In this document: one piece after another, positions 17,131-24,850 of the stretch
Layout of the letters: each line of letters begins with the position of its first letter
Position numbering within the stretch: the first letter of the stretch is position 1
NCBI GenBank assembly: GCA_903862645.1
Contig: CAIOZF010000013.1
Coordinates: 1 to 38,125 of the forward strand
Origin: an uncultured Gammaproteobacteria bacterium
GTDB lineage: Bacteria > Pseudomonadota > Gammaproteobacteria > Pseudomonadales > Pseudohongiellaceae
Reading direction: 5' to 3'
DNA: 38,125 nucleotides
Notes under the pieces: generated by a model
The model's database searches: none
Seen by the model: the letters and a program-made list of their open reading frames with translations, nothing else
What the model was told of the DNA's origin: nothing
Position numbers and translations under genes: made by a program

Positions 17131-18369
17131 ATGGGTAAGCTCACCATATGGATTGTGTTTGCCGCGGTGCTACTGGTGTTGCCGCAGATCTTTGACTCGG
17201 TGCTGTCGCTGTCGATCTTCACGCAGATGACCATCGCCATCATCTTCGCGCTCAGCTACAACATGCTGCTGGGCCAGGGCGGCATGCTCTCCTTCGGCCA
17301 CGCCGTGTATTTCGGGCTTGGCGGCTTCCTCGCCGTGCACGCCATGATGATGATCGAGTTCGAGACGCTGAGTTTTTCGATCACGCTGATCCCTCTGGTT
17401 GGTGGTGTGTTCGGACTGCTAGCGGCATTGTTCATCGGCAGCTTCTCCACGCACAAGGCGGGCACCGTGTTCGCGATGATCTCGCTGGGAATCGGCGAGC
17501 TGGTGGCGGCATCGTCGCTGATCCTGGTGTCTTTCTTTGGCGGCGAGGCGGGCGTGAGCGGCGACCGCACCTTCGGCCCACCCTTCTTCGGCATCGATTT
17601 CGCGCAGGACGATCACGTCTACTACCTCGCGGCCGCGTGGATGTTCTTCGCCGTGCTGTGCATGTATCTGTTCACCCAGACCCCGGCAGGCCGCATGGCC
17701 AATGCGGTGCGTGACAATCCCGAGCGTGCCGAGTTCATCGGCTACAGTGCGCGCCGCGTGCGCTTCATCTCCTTTGCCATGGCCGGCTTTTTCGCGGGCA
17801 TCGCGGGGGGAATCTTCGCGGTGAACTACGAGATTCTGACCGAAGAAAATCTCAACGCGGCGACTTCCGGCCGCGTGCTGCTGATGGCCTACATCGGCGG
17901 CCTCGGCTTCTTCATCGGCCCGGTCGTCGGCGCCGTGGTGCTGACGTTGATCAATTCGCTGCTGAGCAATTACACCGATCTGTGGATGCTGTATCTGGGC
18001 ATTCTCTTCTTGCTGACGGTGATGTTCCTGCCCCGCGGTCTTACCGGCTTGCTGATGATGCACCGGGTGGCGTGGCAACTCGGGCGCATGCGGCTGTTGC
18101 TGCTGCCCTATACGCTCACCGCCATTCCCGGCGCCGTGTTCATACTGGGCATGATCGCGATGATCGAAATGAGCCACGCCGAGGACGCGGAGTTCGTGTA
18201 CCTTGGCTTGGCTTTGGCGCCCGCTGGTTACGGCAGCTGGGCGCTGCTACTGAGCGTGACGGCGGTGGCGTTCTTCATCCTGCGCCGCACGCTGCCACGG
18301 CTGCACGAGGCGTGGGCGGAGGCCAACACCTTGCCGCGTCTGCAGGGCCATAAGGACGGTCGCCCATGA
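17131..18369 (+). CDS. livM: Liv-type ABC transporter, permease (LivM) with C-terminal extension
   Basis: A 412-residue permease. The ATG at 17131 is chosen because GGGAGGG stands six bases upstream; an in-frame TTG two codons earlier overlaps the livH stop. The first 300 residues follow LivM: YNMLLGQGGMLSFGHAVYFG, MISLGIGELVAASSLI and RAEFIGYSARRVRFISFAMAG. After the usual end (FLPRGLTGLLMM) about 100 residues remain, with two further hydrophobic segments (about residues 325-350 and 365-390) and a charged tail. This tail is not in the shortest LivM proteins and might add helices or interact with the ATPase. The stop codon overlaps the livG start as ATGA, implying coupled translation. Confidence 0.92.
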   Translation: MGKLTIWIVFAAVLLVLPQIFDSVLSLSIFTQMTIAIIFALSYNMLLGQGGMLSFGHAVYFGLGGFLAVHAMMMIEFETLSFSITLIPLVGGVFGLLAALFIGSFSTHKAGTVFAMISLGIGELVAASSLILVSFFGGEAGVSGDRTFGPPFFGIDFAQDDHVYYLAAAWMFFAVLCMYLFTQTPAGRMANAVRDNPERAEFIGYSARRVRFISFAMAGFFAGIAGGIFAVNYEILTEENLNAATSGRVLLMAYIGGLGFFIGPVVGAVVLTLINSLLSNYTDLWMLYLGILFLLTVMFLPRGLTGLLMMHRVAWQLGRMRLLLLPYTLTAIPGAVFILGMIAMIEMSHAEDAEFVYLGLALAPAGYGSWALLLSVTAVAFFILRRTLPRLHEAWAEANTLPRLQGHKDGRP

Positions 18370-19115
18370 GCCTGCTGCAACTGCAAAATGTGTGCAAGAG
18401 CTTCGGGCCGACGCAGATCATCCGCGACGTTTCGCTCAACATCGAGCAAGGCGAGAAGCACGCCATTATCGGCCCCAACGGCGCGGGCAAGTCCACGCTA
18501 TTTCATCTGATCAGCGGGCGCTACAAGGTTTCGTCCGGCGGCATCCTCTTCAAGGGCGCGCCCATTCACAATCTCGAACCGTTCGAGATCACGCGTCGCG
18601 GGCTGGCACGCAGCTTTCAGGTCACCAATATCTTCCCGCTGCTCAGTGTGTTCGAGAACATTCGCTGCGCGCTGCTGTGGTCGATGGGCTACAAGTATTC
18701 GTTCTGGCACCTTCTCAGCCGGCAGACGGCACTCAATGAAAGAGCCGAGGCACTACTGGAGGAGATCGGCCTGTTCGAGCGTCGCAACATCCCGGCTGGC
18801 GAACTGGCCTATGCCGAGCAGCGTGCGCTGGAGCTTGGCATCGCCATCGCCAGCGGTGCTGAGATGATATTGCTGGACGAACCGGTGGCCGGCATGAGTC
18901 GCAGCGAGGCGAAGAACGCCGTGGCGCTGATTCGCAAGGTCACCGAGGGGCGTACGTTGGTGATGGTGGAACACGACATGAACATTGTGTTCGATGTGGC
19001 CGACCGCATCACCGTGCTGGTGTATGGCGAGGTGATCGCGTCCGACGTGCCGGAGAAAATTCGCGGCAATCCGCGTGTGCAGGAAGCCTATCTGGGGGAG
19101 ACGTCGCATGCTTGA
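18366..19115 (+). CDS. livG: Liv-type ABC transporter, ATP-binding protein (LivG)
   Basis: A 249-residue cytoplasmic ATPase. Walker A is intact, GPNGAGKST at residues 36-44. The signature is LAYAEQR (147-153), a shift from the usual LSYGEQR that replaces the conserved Gly by Ala. Walker B is MILLDEP with Asp171 and Glu172, and the switch histidine is His203 in VEHDM. The segment ARSFQVTNIFPLLSVFENI (about residues 81-99) with the Q-loop is typical for LivG. It should pair with LivF in the nucleotide-binding dimer. Start overlaps the livM stop, and the stop lies seven bases inside livF. Confidence 0.93.
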   Translation: MSLLQLQNVCKSFGPTQIIRDVSLNIEQGEKHAIIGPNGAGKSTLFHLISGRYKVSSGGILFKGAPIHNLEPFEITRRGLARSFQVTNIFPLLSVFENIRCALLWSMGYKYSFWHLLSRQTALNERAEALLEEIGLFERRNIPAGELAYAEQRALELGIAIASGAEMILLDEPVAGMSRSEAKNAVALIRKVTEGRTLVMVEHDMNIVFDVADRITVLVYGEVIASDVPEKIRGNPRVQEAYLGETSHA

Positions 19116-19830
19116 AGTCGCGGACCTGCATGCTTGGTACGGCAAGAGTCACATCCTGCGCGGCGTCAATTTTCGCGTCGGCGCCGGAGAGATTGTCAGT
19201 CTGCTCGGCCGCAACGGCGTGGGACGCTCCACCACGGTGAAGACCATCATGGGCGAGGTGGAACCCAAGGGGTCCATCTTGTTCAAAGGCAAGCAGATTG
19301 CCGGCAAGAAGAGTTACGAGATCGCGCAACTGGGCATCGGCTGCGTGCCCGAGAATCGCGACATATTCCCCGGCCTCACCGTGCGGCAGAACCTGCTGCT
19401 AGGCATGAAGAGCCGCAAGGGCTCATCGGACAAAGGCTCCGCGAGAACAGAGTCGCGCTGGACCATGGACGAGATGTTCAGCATGTTTCCCAATCTGGGC
19501 GAGCGCGCGGATGTCGCCGGTGGCGCTCTCAGTGGCGGCGAGCAGCAGATGCTGTGCATGTGCCGCACCCTGATGGGCGACCCGGAACTGATCATGATCG
19601 ACGAGCCCACCGAGGGCCTCGCGCCCAAAGTGGTCGAACAGGTCGGCCTGCTGTTGCAGGAAATTGCCAGCCGTGGCGTGTCCATCCTCCTGGTGGAACA
19701 AAAGCTCACCATCGCGCTGCGCATTTCGCACCGTCTCTATGTGATGGGCCACGGCCAGATTGTCTACGAGGGCAGCCCGGCCGGTTTGATGCACGCCGAC
19801 GACGTCCGCCGGGAGTGGCTGAAGGTTTGA
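19108..19830 (+). CDS. livF: Liv-type ABC transporter, ATP-binding protein (LivF) with Walker A Lys-to-Arg
   Basis: A 240-residue ATPase. The ATG at 19108 follows GGGGGAG and overlaps the livG end. The signature LSGGEQQ (141-147), Walker B MIDEP (Asp165, Glu166) and the VEQKL switch segment (about 197-201) are normal for LivF. The Walker A loop is GRNGVGRST at residues 34-42, so the lysine that contacts ATP phosphates is replaced by Arg40. This substitution is visible in the DNA (codon CGC). In most ABC ATPases such a change impairs hydrolysis; whether this branch of LivF tolerates it I cannot tell from one sequence. LivG keeps its lysine, so the dimer would be asymmetric. Confidence 0.93.
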   Translation: MLEVADLHAWYGKSHILRGVNFRVGAGEIVSLLGRNGVGRSTTVKTIMGEVEPKGSILFKGKQIAGKKSYEIAQLGIGCVPENRDIFPGLTVRQNLLLGMKSRKGSSDKGSARTESRWTMDEMFSMFPNLGERADVAGGALSGGEQQMLCMCRTLMGDPELIMIDEPTEGLAPKVVEQVGLLLQEIASRGVSILLVEQKLTIALRISHRLYVMGHGQIVYEGSPAGLMHADDVRREWLKV

Positions 19831-19845
19831 TACAAAGCAATTTCC

Positions 19846-19870
19846 TGTGGGAGCTTGCCCTGCAAGCGAC
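19846..19870. repeat. REP-like palindromic element after the importer operon
   Basis: Sixteen bases after the livF stop the sequence TGTGGGAGCTTGCCCTGCAA contains a perfect six-base stem, GCTTGC (19853-19858) and GCAAGC (19862-19867), with a three-base loop. The GTGGGAGC head and small palindrome recall the REP elements common between genes of Pseudomonas and relatives. It may also act as a transcript-stabilising or terminating hairpin. I found no second copy in this window. Confidence 0.4.
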
Positions 19871-19994
19871 TCAGCCAGAGGCTCATTTCTAACTTTCTCG
19901 AATTTCAAATACGCGAAAACCAGTATTTTTAAAATTGGGCGCAGCACCATGATGGGTCAGGCTATCAACATGGACGTTCATTTCACGTTTATTT

Positions 19995-20002
19995 GCTACA
20001 AT
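19995..20002 (+). promoter_or_regulatory. Possible extended -10 promoter of the S1/P1 nuclease gene
   Basis: TGCTACAAT-like sequence: a TACAAT hexamer at 19997-20002 preceded by TGC, in an AT-rich stretch 37 bases before the gene start. A matching -35 box at consensus spacing is not obvious, which fits an extended -10 promoter. This is a pattern match only. Confidence 0.3.
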
Positions 20003-20038
20003 CCCCCGCGTCTTAATCCAGCAGGATCTGAAATCCCG

Positions 20039-21124
20039 ATGATGTTATCCGTTCGAAAACTACTTTTTCTTGGTCTCCTCCTCAGTCAATGCAGCATCGT
20101 CACCACGGCCCATGCCTGGGACGCTACCGGACACCGCTTGAGTGCCTATCTGGCCTGGGCCATTTTGCCCATGGAAACCCGCACCGAAATGCAGCGCCTG
20201 CTGGAACAGCATCCCCGGTATCAGGAAGATTTTCTGGCGCAGATGCCCGCCAACGTGATGGTCGCCAATGCGGAGGAACAGGCGCGCTGGAATCTGGGAC
20301 AAGCAGCGATCTGGCCGGATCTGGCCAGAGGCTTCAATGGTGATGACCTGATTCGCTATAGCCGCCCGAACTGGCACTGGATTGACGGCGCCTGGGTCCG
20401 GGGTGGAGGTAGACAGGGCAATGTCTACGTTGGCACCCCTTCCCTGCCTTCGGTGTATGGCGTTGCAGCAGCAGCCATCAGCCATGAGGACGATGCCACC
20501 AATATTGTCCTGGCGCTGGACTACAACCTCGCCACGTTGCATGCGGCAGACAGCACCGATGCACAAAAGGCCGTGGCCCTGTGCTGGGTGCTGCACCTGG
20601 TTGGTGACATTCATCAGCCCCTGCACACGGGCGCTTTGGTCTCCAGCGAGATGTTTGCCCGTGGCGACCAGGGTGGCAACGGCATTCCCACGCTCGGCGG
20701 CTCACTGCATTCCACCTGGGATGACGCCCTGCACTATCAGCCCTTCGATGGCACTTTGCAGCGCATGGTGGTCACCGTCCAACAAGCGGATCTGCCGGGC
20801 CTGAACATGGATTCCTCTGCTTGGATGCAGGAAAGCCGCAGGATATTGCTCGAGCTTGTGTATCCCGATGAGGTCAAGGCCGATGTGCTGCGCAGCGAGC
20901 GCCGCAACGTGGCGCTGGAGAGTGTCGCGCTGGACGACGACTACCTCAGCCAAATGCTGGCCATTGCCGAAGACCGTGTCACTCTCGCGGGCATGCGCTT
21001 GTCGCGCCTCATGGTGGAACTGTTTCCGGCCACGGTGCCAGCCACAACGGCTGCTACCACGACAGCCTCAGCGACAACTGCACTCACACCTCTGCTCGAC
21101 CCTGCAGCACAGCCGGTGAATTGA
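20039..21124 (+). CDS. Secreted S1/P1-type nuclease
   Basis: A 361-residue periplasmic or secreted enzyme. Residues 1-26 form a signal peptide (MMLSVRKLLFLGLLLSQ, ending TTAHA), and cleavage would expose Trp27 of WDATGHRLSAYLAW. In S1/P1 nucleases the N-terminal Trp and the His of the following WxxxGH motif bind the zinc cluster, so His32 fits. The second zinc motif is HLVGDIHQPLHTG, about residue 184, with the expected His and Asp. The enzyme cuts single-stranded DNA or RNA and removes 3'-phosphate from nucleotides. The C-terminus ends in a Thr/Ala-rich tail (about residues 327-355). Two ATGs, at 20039 and 20042, are equally possible. It is separated from livF by a 208-base gap. Confidence 0.9.
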   Translation: MMLSVRKLLFLGLLLSQCSIVTTAHAWDATGHRLSAYLAWAILPMETRTEMQRLLEQHPRYQEDFLAQMPANVMVANAEEQARWNLGQAAIWPDLARGFNGDDLIRYSRPNWHWIDGAWVRGGGRQGNVYVGTPSLPSVYGVAAAAISHEDDATNIVLALDYNLATLHAADSTDAQKAVALCWVLHLVGDIHQPLHTGALVSSEMFARGDQGGNGIPTLGGSLHSTWDDALHYQPFDGTLQRMVVTVQQADLPGLNMDSSAWMQESRRILLELVYPDEVKADVLRSERRNVALESVALDDDYLSQMLAIAEDRVTLAGMRLSRLMVELFPATVPATTAATTTASATTALTPLLDPAAQPVN

Positions 21125-21275
21125 TTCCATACAAGATGCACTTTTTGCGGTTGTCGTGGTTGTCGCGGGAAGCGATTTCGCTGACAATGGGGCCTGCGAG
21201 TTTCCCTCCGCCGCCGCACCGGTGACAACCCCTTGTCAAGCTGCGATCTGACTGCGAGCTGACCTGAAAAAGACC

Positions 21276-22289
21276 ATGACCAATACCACCTCTGCATTGC
21301 ACAACGATTCCCCCACTCTCGTCCGTTTCCGCCGCATGGCCTGGATTACCCTCGCCGCCGTGTACTTCCTGATCATGGTCGGCGCCAGCGTGCGCGCCTC
21401 GGGCTCCGGCATGGGCTGCCCGGACTGGCCGACCTGTTTCGGCAGCTGGATTCCGCCGACCAGCGTGGAACAACTGCCGGCCAACTATCAGGAAATCTAT
21501 GCCGACCTCGGCTATGCGGAAACCGAATTCAACGTCGTCAAGACCTGGACCGAGTACCTGAACCGCCTGATCGGTGTGACCATTGGCTTTCTGATTCTGC
21601 TGACGGCGATCTACTCCTGGTCGCTGCGCAGCTATGACCGCTCCATCACCATCGCGGCGGTGGCGGCCTTCTTCATGGTGGGCTTTCAAGGCTGGCTCGG
21701 CGCCCAGGTGGTGGCGTCCAATCTGCAGCCGGGCATGATCACACTGCACATGCTGATGGCGCTGGCCATCGTGGCGGCACTGCTGTTTGGACTGGCGCGG
21801 GCACGTCGGGGTCTGATGATGGCGGAGTCGGTGCAGGGAATCGATCCGCGCTTCAACAGGTGGCTGCATATCGTGCTGGTGCTGACGGTGCTGCAGGTCA
21901 CGATGGGAACGCAAGTGCGGGAGATGGTCGACTACCTGAATCATGTGCAGGGCGAGGAGCGCTCCGCCTGGGTGGATGCGCTGCCCTGGTTCTTCTACGT
22001 GCACCGTAGCTTCTCGGCGGTGGTGCTGTTCTCGAACCTGTGGCTGGCCTCGTTGCTGGTGCGTTCACTGGGCTGGCAGCACACCCTGACGCGCTTCACG
22101 CTGGCGATGATCGCCGTGATTGGCCTGGCGATTACCTCCGGTGCCACGCTTGGGCATCTGGGCATGCCCGCCTTCGTGCAACCGCTGCATCTGATCGGCG
22201 CCGCGCTGCTGTTCGGTCTGCAGTACCTGATCTGGATCAGCTACCGGCATGCGTCAGCCTCTCCAGCCCTGAGCCGCTCAATCTCCTGA
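21276..22289 (+). CDS. ctaA: Heme A synthase (COX15/CtaA family)
   Basis: A 337-residue inner-membrane protein with about eight helices. It starts with a short cytoplasmic tail, then GASVRASGSGMGCPDWPTC, the hallmark loop with Cys48 and Cys54. The family converts heme O to heme A by two hydroxylations of the C8 methyl group for use in cytochrome c oxidase. The segment WTEYLNRLIG (about residues 91-100) stands where the classical ExxH motif lies; Glu93 is kept but the His is Asn96. Other potential haem His residues are in ITLHMLMAL, YVHRSFSAV and QPLHLIGAA. No cyoE, SCO1 or cox structural genes are next to it here, and its 3' end overlaps an antisense relic. Confidence 0.93.
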   Translation: MTNTTSALHNDSPTLVRFRRMAWITLAAVYFLIMVGASVRASGSGMGCPDWPTCFGSWIPPTSVEQLPANYQEIYADLGYAETEFNVVKTWTEYLNRLIGVTIGFLILLTAIYSWSLRSYDRSITIAAVAAFFMVGFQGWLGAQVVASNLQPGMITLHMLMALAIVAALLFGLARARRGLMMAESVQGIDPRFNRWLHIVLVLTVLQVTMGTQVREMVDYLNHVQGEERSAWVDALPWFFYVHRSFSAVVLFSNLWLASLLVRSLGWQHTLTRFTLAMIAVIGLAITSGATLGHLGMPAFVQPLHLIGAALLFGLQYLIWISYRHASASPALSRSIS

Positions 22290-22420
22290 CCGAGAAGCTC
22301 AGGGTTGTCAGTGATGATGCGCTCCACTAGCTCGGCGTGCGCTTTCAGATTGGCAATGGTCGGATCGACATCAACCCCTTCCGGGCGCATCGTCTTGCCA
22401 TTGTCGTCCGTAAAATCGGG
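22241..22420 (-). pseudogene. Unidentified open fragment behind hslO
   Basis: On the minus strand 59 codons run from 22420 to a TAG at 22241-22243, with residues such as MRPEGVDVDPTIANLKAHA and DNPELLGQEIERLRAG that look like a genuine helical protein end. Immediately upstream a TAG at 22421-22423 breaks the frame, but the same frame continues back another 16 codons to the hslO stop (22472-22474). It overlaps the 3' end of the heme A synthase gene by 49 bases on the opposite strand. I do not recognise the family; it is most likely the tail of a decayed gene. Confidence 0.35.
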
Positions 22421-22471
22421 CTAGACCCCCAGCCAGGCTGAACCCGTTTCCCGCTCCGCGTATCGGGCCGA

Positions 22472-23362
22472 CTAATGGGTCGGACCCTCCTCGGTTTGCT
22501 CGAACAGCAGCGCCAGCTCCCCTGGGCCGAAGTTGTACTCGCTGCCGCAGAACTCACAACTGATCTCGACACCGCCGCGCTCGGCGACCAGCTCATCAAT
22601 CTCCTGCTTGTCCAGCACAGACAAGGCACGCGCGGTGCGCTCCCGGGAGCAGCTGCACTTGAAGACCAGCGCGTGCGGTTCGAAGACACGCAACTCCTCC
22701 TCATGGTAGAGGCGATGCAGAATCTCCGCGTTGGGCAGATCCAGCAATTCATCGTCTGTGAGGGTGCGTGCCAGCGTCGAGTAATGATCCCAGTGCTGCG
22801 CCCGCACCTCAGGGTCCTTGTGCAACTGCGCCGGCAATTGCTGCAGCAGCATGGCTGCCACGCCGTCGCGATTGGTGGCGAAATAAAACTGCGTCGCCAA
22901 CTGCTCGGACTGCCGAAAATACTCGAGCAGGCACTGCGCCAGCGAGTTGCCCTCCAGTGCCACGATGCCCTGATAGGGCTCACCCTTCTTCGTATCGATA
23001 GTGATCACCAGCGTGCCGTCGCGCAGCAGTTCGGTGAACTCGGCACTGGTAGGCACGGCATCATACCTGGCAATACCGCGCACCTCTCCGACGCTGGTGC
23101 ACTCCGCCATCATCAAAGCGATCTGCCCCTTGCTGCGCGCCTGCAGCACGAGACGGCCATCGAACTTGATGGTGGTCCCCAGCAGCACGCTGGCGGCGAG
23201 AAACTCCCCGAGCAGCCTGGCCACAGACTCCGGGTAGTTCTTGCCGTGCACCGTGTCGATGTAGGCTCTGTTGAGCCGCACGATCTCGCCGCGCACATCC
23301 GCATTCTCGAAGATAAAACGCTGGCTGCTGTCGTGTCCGGTTGTGTTCATGGTGTTGATCAT
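22472..23362 (-). CDS. hslO: Redox-regulated chaperone Hsp33
   Basis: A 296-residue cytoplasmic holdase. The ATG at 23362 is preferred over ATG 23350, because AGGA precedes it; longer upstream readings are unlike the family. The C-terminal redox switch is complete: Cys236 and Cys238 in KCSCS, and Cys269 and Cys272 in SCEFCGS, which bind zinc when reduced and form disulfides when oxidised, activating the chaperone. The preceding substrate-binding domain shows GKNYPESVARLLGEFLAAS, GQIALMMAEC and GEPYQGIVALEGNSLAQCL in order. Stand-alone gene on the minus strand, divergent from the uncharacterised pair. Confidence 0.97.
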   Translation of the reverse strand: MINTMNTTGHDSSQRFIFENADVRGEIVRLNRAYIDTVHGKNYPESVARLLGEFLAASVLLGTTIKFDGRLVLQARSKGQIALMMAECTSVGEVRGIARYDAVPTSAEFTELLRDGTLVITIDTKKGEPYQGIVALEGNSLAQCLLEYFRQSEQLATQFYFATNRDGVAAMLLQQLPAQLHKDPEVRAQHWDHYSTLARTLTDDELLDLPNAEILHRLYHEEELRVFEPHALVFKCSCSRERTARALSVLDKQEIDELVAERGGVEISCEFCGSEYNFGPGELALLFEQTEEGPTH

Positions 23363-23821
23363 GGTGTCAGGTCCTGATCCTGAAAGAACGTCGTTTGCAA
23401 AAGTGGAATCTGGAGCGCCTGGTGCGCGAGCGCGCATTGTACAGCATTGGCCACCAGACAAACGCCGAACACCGTTATCGCCAGTGCCTCGCACAGCGTC
23501 AGCGTTGCGCGCAGGCTGCAGTCATCGGGGCGGCCAATAACACACCTGGTTGTCATCTCGATTAATCGAAGCGTTCATGAATGAGAGCTGGGGTGTGTTC
23601 ATAGGCCGGCACTGAGCGGCGCCAAAAGCATTGTGGTCAAGGCAGCGGGACGCTGCATTATTCACGTACGCCTCGTGCGGGTATGGACATTCCGTCAAAA
23701 TCTGTCTATTTTCCACTGCATTCAGGCCTCCGCCTGTTCCGGCCCGCACTTCCCGGCCCGCACGCCCAGTCCGGCCCTGGAAGCACCCGCAAATCAGCAA
23801 TCAACACAGCAGACCGTAGCA
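23363..23821. other. Divergent intergenic region between hslO and the paralog pair
   Basis: This 459-base gap should carry the promoters of hslO (leftward) and of the paralog pair (rightward). It contains a perfect 12-base palindrome, TCGATTAATCGA, at 23558-23569. A 65-codon minus-strand frame (23359-23556) overlaps the hslO start and has one hydrophobic stretch, but no ribosome binding site or family resemblance, so I do not call it a gene. An open plus-strand frame upstream of 23822 lacks a convincing earlier start. Confidence 0.4.
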
Positions 23822-24850
23822 ATGAAGATATCTGTGAAATATGCGCTAGCACTCAGCATGATGCTGCCTCTGAGCACTTTGCAGGCACAGACCCCTGCCT
23901 CCACACCAAGCTGGACCATGCCCCATACCGAGTACGGGCACCCCGACCTGCAGGGCATGTGGGGCAATCGCACGCAGACGCCGATGGAACGCCCTGAGGC
24001 CCTTGGCGAACAGCGCGCATACACGGAAGCGGAGGCGCTAGCCATGGAGCAATCGCTCCATGCGACTCAAGCCCAAAAACCGACAGTATTGGATCCCAAC
24101 CGCGAGGCTCCCGAAGAGGGGCAGCGCATCGGCCAGGAGGCCGAGGCAGACTATTCCGACGTCGGCACGGTCGTCACGCAGATCAATGGCGAGTACCGCA
24201 CCTCGCTGATCGTCGCCCCCCCCAATGGCCGCTACCCATTCGTCGAGGGTGGTCGGCAGAAGGACATCTATGGCCAGTGGCGCGCCCAAGGCTTCGGCGA
24301 GTTTGATGGTCCGGAGATTCGCCCCGGCGGCGAGCGCTGCCTGCAGGCGATCGGCACCATGCCGCCGATGGCGCTGCTGCCCTACAACTCCAACGTGCAG
24401 ATCGTGCAGAACAAGGATTACGTGATGATCCTGGGCGAGATGGTCAATGATGCCCGCATCATTCGCCTCGACAGCGAGCATCAGCCCTCCAACATGAAAG
24501 TCTGGTTCGGAGACTCCATCGGACATTGGGAAGGCGACACGCTCGTCGTCCACTCCACCAATTTTCACCCGCAGAACTCCAACAGCCGGGGGATCTTCTC
24601 CGAACAGATTGAAGTGGATGAACGCTTCACCCGCATCAACGATACCGAGATCTTCTATACCTATACCGTCACCGACCCGGTCGTCTACACCCAGCCCTAT
24701 ACCGTGGAGATGAAGCTGTACCACCTGCTTCCGGGCGAGACGATGTACGAATTCGCCTGCCACGAGGGCAACTATTCGCTGGAGATCATCCTGCGTGGCG
24801 CGCGTCAGCAGGAACACGACGCACGCCTTGCTGAGGAGGCGGCCCAATGA
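23822..24850 (+). CDS. Secreted uncharacterised protein, first tandem paralog
   Basis: A 342-residue protein with a signal peptide (MKISVKYALALSMMLPLST, ending LQAQT). The mature protein carries segments that recur in a widespread but unassigned bacterial family: TEYGHPDLQGMWGN near the N-terminus, VAPPNGRYPF and GGERCLQA in the middle, then DARIIRLDSEH, GHWEGDTLVVHSTNF and FACHEGNYSLEIILRGAR at the end. No catalytic motif or metal site of a known enzyme is evident. The next gene is about half identical by eye and its ATG overlaps this stop as ATGA, so both are translated together. I do not know the function; location is periplasmic or outside. Confidence 0.85.
   Translation: MKISVKYALALSMMLPLSTLQAQTPASTPSWTMPHTEYGHPDLQGMWGNRTQTPMERPEALGEQRAYTEAEALAMEQSLHATQAQKPTVLDPNREAPEEGQRIGQEAEADYSDVGTVVTQINGEYRTSLIVAPPNGRYPFVEGGRQKDIYGQWRAQGFGEFDGPEIRPGGERCLQAIGTMPPMALLPYNSNVQIVQNKDYVMILGEMVNDARIIRLDSEHQPSNMKVWFGDSIGHWEGDTLVVHSTNFHPQNSNSRGIFSEQIEVDERFTRINDTEIFYTYTVTDPVVYTQPYTVEMKLYHLLPGETMYEFACHEGNYSLEIILRGARQQEHDARLAEEAAQ

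Noticed and set aside
23359-23556. A 65-codon minus-strand frame with a hydrophobic stretch upstream of hslO.
   Set aside because: Overlaps the hslO start, has no ribosome binding site and no recognisable family.
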